A stretch of 56,793 nucleotides of DNA from assembly GCA_015056585.1 (NCBI GenBank), contig SVFZ01000085.1, positions 1 through 56,793 on the forward strand. The letters run 5' to 3'. Position numbers and translations under genes: made by a program. This document shows, one piece after another, positions 7,147 through 16,690 of the stretch (positions are counted from its first letter, which is position 1; every line of letters begins with the position of its first letter). Origin of the DNA: Butyrivibrio sp. GTDB taxonomy: Bacteria; Bacillota; Clostridia; Lachnospirales; Lachnospiraceae. Under the pieces are notes generated by a model. That model was not told the origin of the DNA. It ran no database searches and saw only the letters and a program-made list of their open reading frames with translations.

Positions 7147-7719
7147 ATGTCTGAAGAAAAAGGACAGAATCAATCTGTGAAAAAGGAAGGAGGATCTCGC
7201 AGGCTAATTATCATTTTAGGGATTTTGATAATTGTATTGCTGGTAGCAGTTATCGTAATCCTGCTCCTTAAAAAGGAGCCTGAGCAGGCTCAGGAGGCTC
7301 AACAGCCATCCGGAAGAGAAGTGGTCAATGAATCACGAATAGTACTTGACGAGCAATCTGCGCAGGATACACTTGATGAGATGCGCAAGCAGGTAGAGGA
7401 AGGAATGTTTGAATGCAGCATGTCGATGGAGTGGACCTTTGCGGACGGACATTCTGAATCAAAGGATGCTTTTGTCGAAAATACCTCCAATAATACCCAT
7501 CCTATTTATTTCGATGTGGTGTTGGATGGAAGCGATGATGTTATATATTCTTCGCCAATCCTTCCTGTAGGTACCCAGCTTACAAATTTCAAGCTGGATG
7601 TTCCGTTGGGGGCAGGTACTTATCAGGCATTATGCAAGTACACGCTTCTCGAAGACGAGGAGAGTCAGGAGCCGTTAAGCTCAGCGAATTTTGTTATAAC
7701 AATCAATGTATTAAAGTGA
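7147..7719 (+). CDS. Membrane-anchored extracytoplasmic protein of unknown function
   Basis: The product has 190 residues. A lysine/arginine-rich cytoplasmic N-terminus is followed by one strong transmembrane segment at about residues 19-43 (LIIILGILIIVLLVAVIVIL), an E/Q/A-rich linker and a ~120-residue external domain. That domain looks beta-rich (IYFDVVLDG, FKLDVPLGAGTYQALCKYTL) and Ig-like. I recognise no named family. ATG at 7147 is chosen because AAGAGGTG ends 8 bases upstream; an ATG at 7087 lies inside a hairpin. As first gene after the candidate switch and directly before the secreted protein, it may help anchor, assemble or process that protein. Confidence 0.65.
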   Translation: MSEEKGQNQSVKKEGGSRRLIIILGILIIVLLVAVIVILLLKKEPEQAQEAQQPSGREVVNESRIVLDEQSAQDTLDEMRKQVEEGMFECSMSMEWTFADGHSESKDAFVENTSNNTHPIYFDVVLDGSDDVIYSSPILPVGTQLTNFKLDVPLGAGTYQALCKYTLLEDEESQEPLSSANFVITINVLK

Positions 7720-7797
7720 ACATTTAGTAACTGTTAACGCAAAATACATTTTCACGGAGGAAGATGTATAGATTAAAAAAAGAAAGGATTCGAAAAC

Positions 7798-9426
7798 ATG
7801 AAAAGTTTCAAAAAAGTAACAGCCATAGTATTAAGTTCAGCAATGATCTTTGGATCATCATTGACAGCATTTGCTGCAGATACTGATGGAAGCACATCGT
7901 CAGCAGCAGGAACCGGTCAGATTCTTGATTTCAAGAAGCAGATACAGGTTGTACCTACATCACTTAAGGTTGCGATCAACCCCAATGGCTACGAGGTTAA
8001 CTTAAGGTACAACAAGGTTACAGGAGCTTTTGATAAAGATGCAAAGTACTATACCGAGAGCGAAGGAACCTATAGTGTTGCTACAGATGTTACCGCAGAT
8101 AACTTTGAAGACAAAGTTGAGGCAGGTCTTTACACAGCAACTACAAGTGATAGCCAGATCGTTACCTTTAACTACGGCCTTGCCAACAAGTCTACAGTAG
8201 ACAGGAAGATTACCGTTAAGCTTGATGTGACCGCAGACAGTTCTGTTGATTTTGTTACAACAGCGGATGCAGCTACAGCAAAAACAACCGGCGGAACAGG
8301 CACGGCAGAGGTTGGAGATTATAAGATCTTTATGCAGCTCTGGCCTGCAAAGGTGGGTACTACGCCATCTACCAACACCTATGAAAAGGCAACAACATTT
8401 AGTGATTCAGCAACGTACTACACAAGAAATGAGGCAGGTGTTTATTCAGAGGCGACTGTGGCTGATGCTGAAACTTTTGCAGCTGGAACATTCTATACTG
8501 CAACCACAACAATCGGAACAGAGATTCAGGCATCAGAACTTGGCGATATTACTATGACTAATGCTGAGGCAGCTGTAACCTTTGCAGCTGGAGCAGGAAC
8601 AACAAATGCTGATGTAGCTTTCTCACTTCCTAAAGCAACTTATACACTAAAGGCTGATGAATTTATTGATTTTAGTACTACCGCTGATGATATTGCTGAT
8701 AAATACGAAATGACAGGAATTGGTGGTTACACAGGCTTTACTATCACAGGTACAATGAACACCAATACTGAGTGGAGTCAGCTTGAGACCAAGACCATCA
8801 CAATTACTCCTACATATGTTATCGCAGATGCAAGCGGTCAGGAGACAGCGGTTGAAACAGGTCGCTATCAGGTTGAGGCAGATGCCAGAAACAATACTGT
8901 AACCTATAATGCCAACTACACAGGCGCAGATCCTGCAACAGCTACAGAGACTTTCGCATTAGATGGACATCCTACAGGCGTCAGCGATGCTATAACAGCA
9001 CTCAAGACACGTGATGGATACACATTCGAAGGATGGTACGATGCAGCAGAAGACGGAAATGAGGTTACAATTACAGAGCTGAGCGCTTCAGCAACAGTAT
9101 ATGCATACTGGGCAGAGGTAGCTGAGGATGCAGCACCTTCACTTGAAACAACAACATTTACTTATACAGCTGATCAGGATCTTGAGATTCCTGTAAGCCT
9201 TGGCGCTGGAGATCTTGCAGCAACTGGTATCAGCAGAATTACATATTCAAATTCACAGGGAGTTGCAACACAGCTGGCTACTGACAATTACACATTTGCA
9301 GACAACAAGATAACAATTAAAGCAAGTTATATTAATGGTCTTGCATCAAACAGTGTAACGAGAGATTACAAGATAACATTTAATGATACAGCTGGAACAC
9401 AGGTAACAATTACTTTGGAACCATGA
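7798..9426 (+). CDS. Secreted surface protein with an InlB-type B-repeat
   Basis: The 542-residue product begins with a clear signal peptide (MKSFKKVTAIVLSSAMIFGS then SLTAFAA, cleavage near residue 26). The mature protein is rich in Thr, Ala and Asp. Two related segments, starting YYTESEGTYS near residue 83 and YYTRNEAGVYS near 203, each end in LYTATT or FYTATT. Around residues 398-438 is a Listeria-Bacteroides/InlB B-repeat signature (GYTFEGWYDAAEDGNEVT, then YAYW). There is no LPXTG motif, S-layer domain or C-terminal membrane anchor, so it is released, assembled, or held by another factor. AAAGGATT before the ATG supports the start. Its abundance of Ser/Thr and the following glycosyltransferases make it a plausible glycosylation target; that is inference. 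Confidence 0.75.
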   Translation: MKSFKKVTAIVLSSAMIFGSSLTAFAADTDGSTSSAAGTGQILDFKKQIQVVPTSLKVAINPNGYEVNLRYNKVTGAFDKDAKYYTESEGTYSVATDVTADNFEDKVEAGLYTATTSDSQIVTFNYGLANKSTVDRKITVKLDVTADSSVDFVTTADAATAKTTGGTGTAEVGDYKIFMQLWPAKVGTTPSTNTYEKATTFSDSATYYTRNEAGVYSEATVADAETFAAGTFYTATTTIGTEIQASELGDITMTNAEAAVTFAAGAGTTNADVAFSLPKATYTLKADEFIDFSTTADDIADKYEMTGIGGYTGFTITGTMNTNTEWSQLETKTITITPTYVIADASGQETAVETGRYQVEADARNNTVTYNANYTGADPATATETFALDGHPTGVSDAITALKTRDGYTFEGWYDAAEDGNEVTITELSASATVYAYWAEVAEDAAPSLETTTFTYTADQDLEIPVSLGAGDLAATGISRITYSNSQGVATQLATDNYTFADNKITIKASYINGLASNSVTRDYKITFNDTAGTQVTITLEP

Positions 9427-9469
9427 TATGAGTATTTATAAAAATACATGGTAAACAATTAAATGAATT

Positions 9470-9502
9470 GAGGCTGTCAGGGATTAAAACCGTGGCAGCC
9501 TC
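9470..9502 (+). terminator. Possible attenuator after the surface protein gene
   Basis: GAGGCTG at 9470-9476 pairs with CAGCCTC at 9496-9502. The following bases (attgttgg) are only weakly U-rich, so it could reduce rather than stop transcription into the downstream cluster. Confidence 0.4.
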
Positions 9503-9518
9503 ATTGTTGGGGAAATGG

Positions 9519-10667
9519 ATGGTCAGAAAGTTATTAGATTCAGATGAAGCTTTAGTTGATGTGCTAGATAATCATTCGGAAATAGTTATTTATGGTGCAG
9601 GCAATTACGGACATACACTTAAGGCCTATGTCAAGCTGTATTTCGATAAAGAATTGCCTCATTTTGCTGTTAGTCGAGAAGATCTAATAAAAGAAAGAAC
9701 CGGTGAATATACAAAGGCTATATCTGTGTACCCGAGGGACAGACTAATTATTGTTGCAGTTTCTGAGCAGCACCAGGCGGAGTTAATAGAAACGGTTGAA
9801 AAACTTGGATTTTATAATATTTATTTTCTACTGAATGATTTTGTTCGATATATGCAGGCGCGGCTAGACACTGGAAGACTAAGTGTCAAGGATAAACTGG
9901 GATTTGAAGTTCATATCGCTGAGCACTGCAATCTGAACTGTAAAGGCTGCTATCATTTCTCTCCTCTCGCAGAAGAAATATTCTTGGATTTGGGAGAGTA
10001 CGCACGTGACATTACCAGAATACATGATATATGCGGTGTAAACGTCGAAAGAATAACGCTATTAGGAGGGGAACCTCTACTGCATCCTCGAATAAGCGAA
10101 ATTACTACTTTTACTCGAAAATATAATCCATATGCGCGGATAGAAATATTGACGAATGGCATCTTACTCAAGGATATGGAGCAATCCTTTTGGAAAAACT
10201 GTGTAACCAATGACATAACTATATGCTGTACGAAGTATCCTATCTTAGTTGACTACAATCAGTTAGAAAAAATTGCTGATGGTTATGGTCTGAAAATTGT
10301 TTATCACAATGATGTAGGTGCCGGTGAGAAGACTTTGATAAAGTATCCTTTTGATGTTCTTGGTACACAAGATCCGGAAGAATCTTTTTTCAAATGTACA
10401 AGAAGCAATCTGTGCATAACTTTGAAGCATGGGAAGTTGTATCCTTGCCCTATGGCAGCACATGCGCATCTGGCAAAAGAGTTTTTTGATCTTGATTTAG
10501 AACTGTCTGATAAGGATTTCATAGATATTTATAAAGTAAAAAGCATGAATGAAATCATGAGTTTTTTTATAAAACCAATCAATTTCTGTAAGTATTGCAA
10601 CTTAAAAAGACGCCCGCAACAGATGAAATGGGAAGCATCAAAAAAAGAGTATGGGGAATGGTTCTAA
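9519..10667 (+). CDS. Radical SAM protein with N-terminal Rossmann-like domain
   Basis: Residues about 20-105 form a Rossmann-like accessory domain opening with IVIYGAGNYG and ending with LIIVAVSEQHQAEL and a GFYNIYFL strand. The radical SAM domain follows: CNLNCKGC (about residues 137-144) binds the 4Fe-4S cluster, LLGGEPLLHP is the SAM-contact motif, and ILTNGI follows. Further cysteines (FFKCTRSNLC, LYPCP and FCKYC) could hold an auxiliary cluster, as in SPASM/twitch-type enzymes. ATG at 9519 with GGGGA upstream is preferred; earlier in-frame TTG/GTG starts lie inside a hairpin. The reaction is unknown; relatives occur in polysaccharide clusters. A second enzyme of the same build is encoded at 13400. 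Confidence 0.75.
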   Translation: MVRKLLDSDEALVDVLDNHSEIVIYGAGNYGHTLKAYVKLYFDKELPHFAVSREDLIKERTGEYTKAISVYPRDRLIIVAVSEQHQAELIETVEKLGFYNIYFLLNDFVRYMQARLDTGRLSVKDKLGFEVHIAEHCNLNCKGCYHFSPLAEEIFLDLGEYARDITRIHDICGVNVERITLLGGEPLLHPRISEITTFTRKYNPYARIEILTNGILLKDMEQSFWKNCVTNDITICCTKYPILVDYNQLEKIADGYGLKIVYHNDVGAGEKTLIKYPFDVLGTQDPEESFFKCTRSNLCITLKHGKLYPCPMAAHAHLAKEFFDLDLELSDKDFIDIYKVKSMNEIMSFFIKPINFCKYCNLKRRPQQMKWEASKKEYGEWF

Positions 10668-10668
10668 C

Positions 10669-11700
10669 ATGGGATATGTATTGCCTTCGACATGTGATTG
10701 TGTTTTGACTAATGAATATCTGTGCTTTTTTGATAATTCAATAAAAGCGTTGTGTAAAGCCGATTTAAAGTCACATTCTTTGGATGTGATAGAAAGCTAT
10801 GATAAAAATGATTTTTCTTTATCAAAGCGCATTTTGATGATGAATCAATATTTTGTAATGCAGAACAATTATAATGCAGAACTTTTATTATTTGATAGAG
10901 ATACGCATAAGTACAAGTTCTATGAAAGCGTCGTGATTGGGGAAAATATGTATAATATGTTGCAATCAGGCAATAGTATTTATTTAGTTCCGCTTCACTG
11001 GAATGGTTGTTACTTATGCTTTGATGTAAATCTGAAAAAATTTCATAAATGCAATCCCAAAGCAGAAACAATCAGAAGAGGAGAGCTGATCTTCAGACCT
11101 TTTGTTGTTAATGATTGTATCTTGTTCCCGGCTCAAGACAATACATTCCTCTACAAATTGTGCCTGGAGAACGGAAAAACACAAACAATACCATTACCAT
11201 GTGACACAAAACCATATATTGCAATAGGGGATGATAGCGAAACTTGGTTTTTGGAAAAGGATGCAAGATATATTTGTAGATTTGATAAGTGTCCTATCAA
11301 GATTGACATTCCAAAAGCAGAATACGGAAGTATAAAGCTTCTGACAGAGCATATTTGCCTTATGCCCAAGGGAAAAGCTGATATTGTAATTATTTCAAGA
11401 GATGATTTTATCGTTCATGTGATTCATATAAATGATTATTACAGTGCAGAAGATGCTCATATGAGATATTCCAACACTACAGGCTACGTGAACTGTGTTG
11501 AGAGCGATGAGTATATTTACTTTATTCCAAATGGTTTTGGGAAGATGATTCGAGTTAATAAAACGGATTATTCCACGGAGGAGTGCAGCTTTTGGTCAGA
11601 TGAGTATAGGAAACGCAAAAGAAGGCTATTATTTGGTGATTCTAATGTTATTTTTGAAAACAGTAAGGACAGCCTGAAGCAGTTTTTAACAATTGTTTAG
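10669..11700 (+). CDS. Predicted beta-propeller-like protein of unknown function
   Basis: The 343-residue product has no signal peptide or transmembrane segment. It consists of alternating short beta strands with repeating patterns such as EYLCFFDNS, QYFVMQNN, NSIYLVPLHWNG, DCILFPAQDNTFLYKL and EYIYFIPNGFGKMIRV, which suggests a six- or seven-bladed propeller of weakly conserved blades. I do not recognise a specific family. It begins one base after the stop of the radical SAM gene and ends just before the DUF1919 gene, so it belongs to the same operon. It might bind the glycan or scaffold the enzymes; this is inference. Confidence 0.5.
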   Translation: MGYVLPSTCDCVLTNEYLCFFDNSIKALCKADLKSHSLDVIESYDKNDFSLSKRILMMNQYFVMQNNYNAELLLFDRDTHKYKFYESVVIGENMYNMLQSGNSIYLVPLHWNGCYLCFDVNLKKFHKCNPKAETIRRGELIFRPFVVNDCILFPAQDNTFLYKLCLENGKTQTIPLPCDTKPYIAIGDDSETWFLEKDARYICRFDKCPIKIDIPKAEYGSIKLLTEHICLMPKGKADIVIISRDDFIVHVIHINDYYSAEDAHMRYSNTTGYVNCVESDEYIYFIPNGFGKMIRVNKTDYSTEECSFWSDEYRKRKRRLLFGDSNVIFENSKDSLKQFLTIV

Positions 11701-11712
11701 GAGATGACAAAA

Positions 11713-12627
11713 ATGGATTGTTACATATATGGCGCAGGTCAGATGTATAATCGCATCGTTTCAAGGATAAGGTTGCATAATGAGTTAAATATTTTAGGCG
11801 TGGTTACAACTGATACCCCCCAATATGATCGTATAGATTCATATAAGCGATATAGTGCTTTGGAAGTTGAATGGAATGCTGCAGATTATGTGATTATTGC
11901 TGTTGAAGATTGGAAACCTATTTATAAAATTCTAAGCAGTTATGGTGTTCCGGAAGATAGAGTAATAAACGGGAAGATTTTTGAGTTGCCCTATTTCGAA
12001 TTTTCAGACTATATAACCCTGAAAAAAAGTAGACCTAGCATAATATCAAATACATGCCTTGGTGGGAGGGTTTATAAAGAACTGGCCGTTAAGATGTACT
12101 CTCCGTTTATTAATTTGGCGGCCGAAAGTGATGAATCTTATATAAGTTTTCTAAAAGAATTTAGAGAAAGCAATGTATTAGAAATACAACCATATTTACC
12201 CCAAGAGGATCCAACTTATTCAGGGATTTATAACAATAGAAAGGTATTTATTAATAAAGCTATTGTTGATGGCAAGTATCCATTGCTTATTCCGCATGAT
12301 GATTTGGATGTCTGCATACACAATTGGAAAAAAAGAAGAACACGATTGAATTATACAAATCTTTCAGTACTCATGATTGCCTTTTCAGATAATGGCGCAT
12401 ACGAATTTGAAGAACTGAATTATGATAGAAAAATCTGTTTTTATTATAAAGACTTAGGATTGAAAAGTCTTGTATATACCCCTGAATGGAATAACAGAGA
12501 AATCCAGATGCAATTTGATTACAATTATCAAATGTTTGTTCATAGATATGCGACTAACATAGAAGGGCATGGAAGAGTGAATTGGATTAATTTTCTGTTA
12601 GGTAAAGATGAATACCTTAGGTGGTGA
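11713..12627 (+). CDS. DUF1919 protein with N-terminal Rossmann-like domain
   Basis: The N-terminal ~90 residues are a Rossmann-like module (CYIYGAGQMYNRI, then ADYVIIAVEDWKPIYKIL). From about residue 110 the sequence matches DUF1919, a family found in exopolysaccharide clusters: IISNTCLGGRVYKEL, then MYSPFINL and YISFLKEF; VLMIAFSD and HRYATNIEGHGRVNW lie further on. The molecular function of DUF1919 is not established, though its setting suggests glycosyl or substituent transfer. ATG at 11713 is chosen because GGAG lies 9 bases upstream; ATG at 11704 directly abuts that site. Confidence 0.7.
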   Translation: MDCYIYGAGQMYNRIVSRIRLHNELNILGVVTTDTPQYDRIDSYKRYSALEVEWNAADYVIIAVEDWKPIYKILSSYGVPEDRVINGKIFELPYFEFSDYITLKKSRPSIISNTCLGGRVYKELAVKMYSPFINLAAESDESYISFLKEFRESNVLEIQPYLPQEDPTYSGIYNNRKVFINKAIVDGKYPLLIPHDDLDVCIHNWKKRRTRLNYTNLSVLMIAFSDNGAYEFEELNYDRKICFYYKDLGLKSLVYTPEWNNREIQMQFDYNYQMFVHRYATNIEGHGRVNWINFLLGKDEYLRW

Positions 12628-12630
12628 AGT

Positions 12631-13419
12631 ATGGGCTTAAATACAAATAGAATAATTCGGCTTGTAAATGAGATGATTGTAATCGGAGCAGGCAAATCAA
12701 TATGTATGCTTGGACTTCAATGTATACATATCGAGTGGGATGATTTCGTTAATAAGGCAAAACGCTTTGATATAAGGTTGCAGCAGGATATTTACAACGA
12801 TATAAAGGACAAGCAACCGGTAGACACATATGCGTTCTTTAGGATGCTTGGATTTTCAGAGGTGCATGCTATAGATATTTCAGGCTATGAAGGAGCTGAT
12901 ATTCTTTTGGATTTGAATCAAGAATGCCCGGATAAGTATTACGAACAATTTGATGTAATAATCGATGGAGGTACACTTGAACATGTCTTTAATATACCAA
13001 TTGCTCTGAAAAATATCTGCAACTTATTAAAGCCTAACGGAATAGTGATTCATGGCAACCCTCTTGCAGGGTACATAGATCATGGCTTTTACAGTATATC
13101 TCCAACACTTTATCTGGACTTTTACCTGCAAAATGGATACAGAATTCTGAATTCGGAAATAGAATTTGTTATGGATATTGGAAAGGGTGATCATGCTCGC
13201 TGGAATGCCATCTATTCACAGGATTGCAGATTGTTTCAAAAGTGGGGGAATACGGACAGTATTAACGAATATGTGAGAATGATTGGTAAAAATCCGAATG
13301 TGGGGAGAATGGTTCTTTGGACAGTGGCACAAAAAATAAAACCTGATGCAAGTATCAAATATCCCATACAGAGTATGTGGGATGATTATGAGGGATGGGA
13401 TGAGGGAAGAAAAAATTGA
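12631..13419 (+). CDS. SAM-dependent methyltransferase-like protein
   Basis: The 262-residue product has a class I methyltransferase order: VHAIDISGYEGADILLDL resembles the acidic-loop strand and FDVIIDGGTLEHVFN the post-II/motif III region, followed by LLKPNGIVIHGNPLAGYIDHG. The glycine-rich motif I is poor, so cofactor binding needs confirmation. AGGTGG precedes the ATG. It overlaps the start of the second radical SAM gene by about 20 bases, showing tight coupling. Methylation of a sugar or carboxylate in the glycan is a reasonable guess. Confidence 0.6.
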   Translation: MGLNTNRIIRLVNEMIVIGAGKSICMLGLQCIHIEWDDFVNKAKRFDIRLQQDIYNDIKDKQPVDTYAFFRMLGFSEVHAIDISGYEGADILLDLNQECPDKYYEQFDVIIDGGTLEHVFNIPIALKNICNLLKPNGIVIHGNPLAGYIDHGFYSISPTLYLDFYLQNGYRILNSEIEFVMDIGKGDHARWNAIYSQDCRLFQKWGNTDSINEYVRMIGKNPNVGRMVLWTVAQKIKPDASIKYPIQSMWDDYEGWDEGRKN

Positions 13420-14647
13420 CAGCATACAGAAACTAAATATGTTCTTGTCACAGAAAAACATTGCTTTTTTTGGAGCAGGTTATGCTGCCGAGCAAATCTC
13501 AAACTATTCAGTAAATCATGGCTTTGATGTAGACAGAATTGTCGTATCGAGTGTTGATGGGAATCCAAGGGCTATCAGGGGAATTCCTGTCGTTTTATTG
13601 GATAAACTATCAGAGCAATCAAATGATGGATTTAATGTGCTTGTGTGTCTTACAGAAAAGAACCAGAGTGAAATTCCTGCTCTGTTATATCGCTTCGAAG
13701 TTATTAAGAGTGTCTTTTACGTTACGGATGCGTTGATTAGTGAAGTTAGAGTAAGAAATAGTGACATTGCAGATAGAAATATAGAACAATTTGATGAGTT
13801 AAAGCAGCAAATGGAATTTCATTATGAAAATCTTCGATATCAAATGCTTAGATATGCCGTAAAGCCATGTTTGGAATATATGATTGTAAATATTCTTGAC
13901 CATTGTAATCTTCGCTGCAAAGGATGTGATCATTTTGCCTGTATCGCTGATGAAAAGATATTTTCCCAAGAAGGAATTTATCGAGATTTAGAAAGATTAT
14001 CACAGATTTTTAATGGTGACTATATCATTAAGATTGCCGTTATGGGAGGAGAACCTTTACTACATCCGGAATTGAAGCAAATTCTTGCAGATGTCAGATA
14101 CTTCTTTCCACATACAGAAATAAGGTTGACCACGAATGGACTCTTACTACTACAACAGGATGAAGATTTTTGGAAAGTATGTAGGGAGAACGAGGTAACC
14201 ATTGTAAACACAAAATATCCCATTAACCTTGATCATGAGGAAATGAAGAAAAAGGCTCAAAGTGAAAATGTTAAGTTCAAGTTCTTTGAGGGAACTGGAG
14301 ACGGAGTTATAAAGCAAAGCTTTAAAAAGCATATCAATCTTGCAGGGGATAGTGATCCGGCTGACAGCTTTTCAAAATGTCACATTTCAAATTATGGAAA
14401 TATTCTGCTTGATGGTAAGTTTTATGGCTGCCCTTTTTCAGTACAGTCATACAGGATATTTAATAAGAAGTTTAATCAAAATCTCAGAATGACTGAAGAA
14501 GACTATATAGATATTTACCAAGATGTCACGAAGGAAGATTTTTTCAGATTTGCAGCCAAACCTAAGTTTTACTGCAGATATTGTAAAGGTTTATCTGAAC
14601 CATTTGATTGGGAAAGAAGCAAACAGCAAATGTGTGAGTGGGTATAA
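13400..14647 (+). CDS. Second radical SAM protein with N-terminal Rossmann-like domain
   Basis: The build is the same as at 9519: an N-terminal domain starting NIAFFGAGYAAEQI (about residues 20-110), then a radical SAM core with CNLRCKGC (about 169-176), MGGEPLLHPELKQIL and LTTNGLLLL. Shared C-terminal cysteines lie in FSKCHISNYG, FYGCPF and FYCRYCKG. ATG at 13400 with GAGGGA upstream is preferred; ATG at 13388 is also possible. The two enzymes are clearly homologous but strongly diverged, so they probably act on related substrates in successive steps or different contexts. It ends the first sub-block of the cluster, before a promoter-like gap. Confidence 0.75.
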   Translation: MREEKIDSIQKLNMFLSQKNIAFFGAGYAAEQISNYSVNHGFDVDRIVVSSVDGNPRAIRGIPVVLLDKLSEQSNDGFNVLVCLTEKNQSEIPALLYRFEVIKSVFYVTDALISEVRVRNSDIADRNIEQFDELKQQMEFHYENLRYQMLRYAVKPCLEYMIVNILDHCNLRCKGCDHFACIADEKIFSQEGIYRDLERLSQIFNGDYIIKIAVMGGEPLLHPELKQILADVRYFFPHTEIRLTTNGLLLLQQDEDFWKVCRENEVTIVNTKYPINLDHEEMKKKAQSENVKFKFFEGTGDGVIKQSFKKHINLAGDSDPADSFSKCHISNYGNILLDGKFYGCPFSVQSYRIFNKKFNQNLRMTEEDYIDIYQDVTKEDFFRFAAKPKFYCRYCKGLSEPFDWERSKQQMCEWV

Positions 14648-14670
14648 ATTAGCAGTGGCACCTTGACAAC

Positions 14671-14698
14671 TTCATACTTTACGTCAGATTTGTATGAT
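14671..14698 (+). promoter_or_regulatory. Possible internal promoter
   Basis: TTCATA (14671-14676) and TATGAT (14693-14698) are separated by 16 bases, in the first gap after the 9519-14647 block. A TTGACA just upstream (14663) is too far from TATGAT to pair with it. Confidence 0.3.
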
Positions 14699-14729
14699 AG
14701 TAAGATAAACATACAAGGAGGGCATGGCT

Positions 14730-15248
14730 ATGGCTATTTCTAGTAAGCAATCAATAGACATGACATATATTTCTATTCCTGACTTTCCAATTGAAATTAA
14801 CTATGGGGATTGGGTAATAGATCATCCAGAATGTGATTCAATAATGGAAATGATTGGAACAGGGCCTATAATGTTGGTTTATGCGTATTCTACTTCTAAT
14901 GAAGGGAATAAGGAACTGCGGCTATTAAAAGATGCCAGGTTTTCTGATAAAAAAATACTGATGGGGTCTCAAAGAATGGAATCAGTAGGCTCATTTAGCA
15001 CTACTAAAGCGGGAAAGTCATATGCCTAATATATAGACAAGCTTCATCCATATGGCGACTTGATGACTTTTCAGGTAGACAGTGGAGCAAGTGTCACTTT
15101 TTTAGGGCTTAATTCATTTTGCGTTGAGAATGATACTGAGAAATATGAATGTTTGAAAAGAATTGTGAATGAAGAGATAGAAAAGGTTCTTGATTTTAAT
15201 CATATTCTTAATAAATTTATACGAGAAGCCTCTAACATAAAAGCGTAA
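14730..15248 (+). pseudogene. Unknown protein gene interrupted by an in-frame TAA
   Basis: Two segments, 14730-15029 and 15030-15248, are in the same frame and read as one ~172-residue protein separated by a single TAA at 15027-15029: KAGKSYA, stop, YIDKLHPYGDL. No frameshift is needed to join them. AAGGAGGG seven bases before the ATG at 14730 is a strong ribosome binding site, and a terminator follows, so the gene was a complete unit. The product is soluble, with no signal peptide, and matches no family I know. A recent nonsense mutation is the simplest reading. Confidence 0.6.
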
Positions 15249-15263
15249 TACGAGGAAAATAAT

Positions 15264-15312
15264 AAAGACTCCTGATGTAAGGTATGTAGTTATCTTATGT
15301 CAGGAGTCTTTT
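15264..15312 (+). terminator. Terminator after the interrupted gene
   Basis: GACTCCTGA (15267-15275) pairs with TCAGGAGTC (15300-15308), followed by TTTT. Confidence 0.75.
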
Positions 15313-15337
15313 GTCGTGTGAGGAACAGTCAGAAATT

Positions 15338-16645
15338 ATGAACGATAATAAATGTGAAAAGGATTATTCAATAATAATCCCTATATACAATGGCATAAGG
15401 TTCCTTGATCAGTGCCTTGAGAGCGCTTTGAGGCAGGCAGATATCAGAAAAGAGATTATATGTATAGATGACGGTTCAACAGATGGCTCTTTAGAATATG
15501 TTGAAAAAATGGCAAAAAGCTATTCGGAGATTGTTGTACTAAGACAGGAACATCAGGGCGCCGGGGCTGCCAGAAACTATGGGCTTCGGAATGCCACAGG
15601 GAAATATGTTGCATTCTTGGATTCGGATGATTTTTATCTGGATTCTTGCGCTCTAAGGAAAATGATGGATTTATGTGAAGATGCTGGCCTTTACATATGC
15701 TGTGGGATTATGCAGGTGTATGAAAAAGGTAAATTCACAGTACAGGATATTTTTGAAGGTGTCATAAATACATCTGAAGTATGTAGAAGCATTGATTTTA
15801 GAGAATTCCAAAATGATTTTTATTATCAGGCATATATTTTTAATCTTGACTTTTTGAATAAAAATCTAGTGACATTTCCTGATTATAAAAGGTACCAGGA
15901 TCCGCCTTTTCTTTTAAATGCCTTAATTGCTGCTGGACAAATCTGTTATTATCCAGTGAGATTTTATGGGTATAGATATGGTCACCAGGATAGTGCTGGT
16001 ATAGAGTCACGCTTTATTATTGACTTGCTCCAGGGAATACGCAAGACCCTTGGACTTGCAATACAAGGGGACTACAGAGTGCTTGTCAGAAGGATTGTCG
16101 AGCGATTAAACACCCGTTATTTTGAGACAATTCTTTATAATCTGTCATTTGAAACATTGTGCATTTTGGGTGATATGGGTCAAATGCTTTATGGGTATGA
16201 TGACTCGCTACACATGGAGGCGTTTCATTTTTTGCGTGAAAGTTATGGCAGAGAAAAGTATATAAGGAAATTAGAGGAGACTATTGCGGAGAAAAACAGA
16301 ATTGTATCAGCATTGCACAGCATGGTCAATGCCATTCAGAGTCATGGATTTGAGTCTTTTTTACTTCAACATGGATATAAAAAAGTAGTCATATATGGAA
16401 TTGGTGACTATGGGAAAAAGCTGATAAATATGTTAAAAGGCACAAGTGTAAGTGTTGTTGCCCTAATTGACAAAAATCTCAAATCATACTATGGCTATAA
16501 AGTTCTGAAACCTGATGAGGCATTGCCTGTATGCGATTGTGTAATTGTATCAATGATGGATTATGAAGATATAGTCAGCTACTACGAGAATAGGACAGAT
16601 ATTCCTGTTATTTCCTTTGTCGAATTACTAAGGAATTTTCAATGA
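15338..16645 (+). CDS. Family 2 glycosyltransferase with C-terminal Rossmann-like domain
   Basis: The 435-residue protein has a GT-A domain at about residues 8-230. It opens with YSIIIPIYNGIRFLDQCLES, has EIICIDDGSTDGS for nucleotide binding, GAGAARNYGLRNATG, and the metal-binding FLDSDDFYLDS. After a helical linker the last ~85 residues form a Rossmann-like domain (VVIYGIGDYGKKLINML, then VALIDKN and VIVSMMDYEDI). There are no membrane spans, so it is cytoplasmic. ATG at 15338 is used; the longer frame opens inside the preceding terminator. It is the first of three similar glycosyltransferases. Confidence 0.85.
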   Translation: MNDNKCEKDYSIIIPIYNGIRFLDQCLESALRQADIRKEIICIDDGSTDGSLEYVEKMAKSYSEIVVLRQEHQGAGAARNYGLRNATGKYVAFLDSDDFYLDSCALRKMMDLCEDAGLYICCGIMQVYEKGKFTVQDIFEGVINTSEVCRSIDFREFQNDFYYQAYIFNLDFLNKNLVTFPDYKRYQDPPFLLNALIAAGQICYYPVRFYGYRYGHQDSAGIESRFIIDLLQGIRKTLGLAIQGDYRVLVRRIVERLNTRYFETILYNLSFETLCILGDMGQMLYGYDDSLHMEAFHFLRESYGREKYIRKLEETIAEKNRIVSALHSMVNAIQSHGFESFLLQHGYKKVVIYGIGDYGKKLINMLKGTSVSVVALIDKNLKSYYGYKVLKPDEALPVCDCVIVSMMDYEDIVSYYENRTDIPVISFVELLRNFQ

Positions 16646-16690
16646 ATTTTTTCACTATAAAAGCATTTTTGACAATGAAAGGGAACAAAA

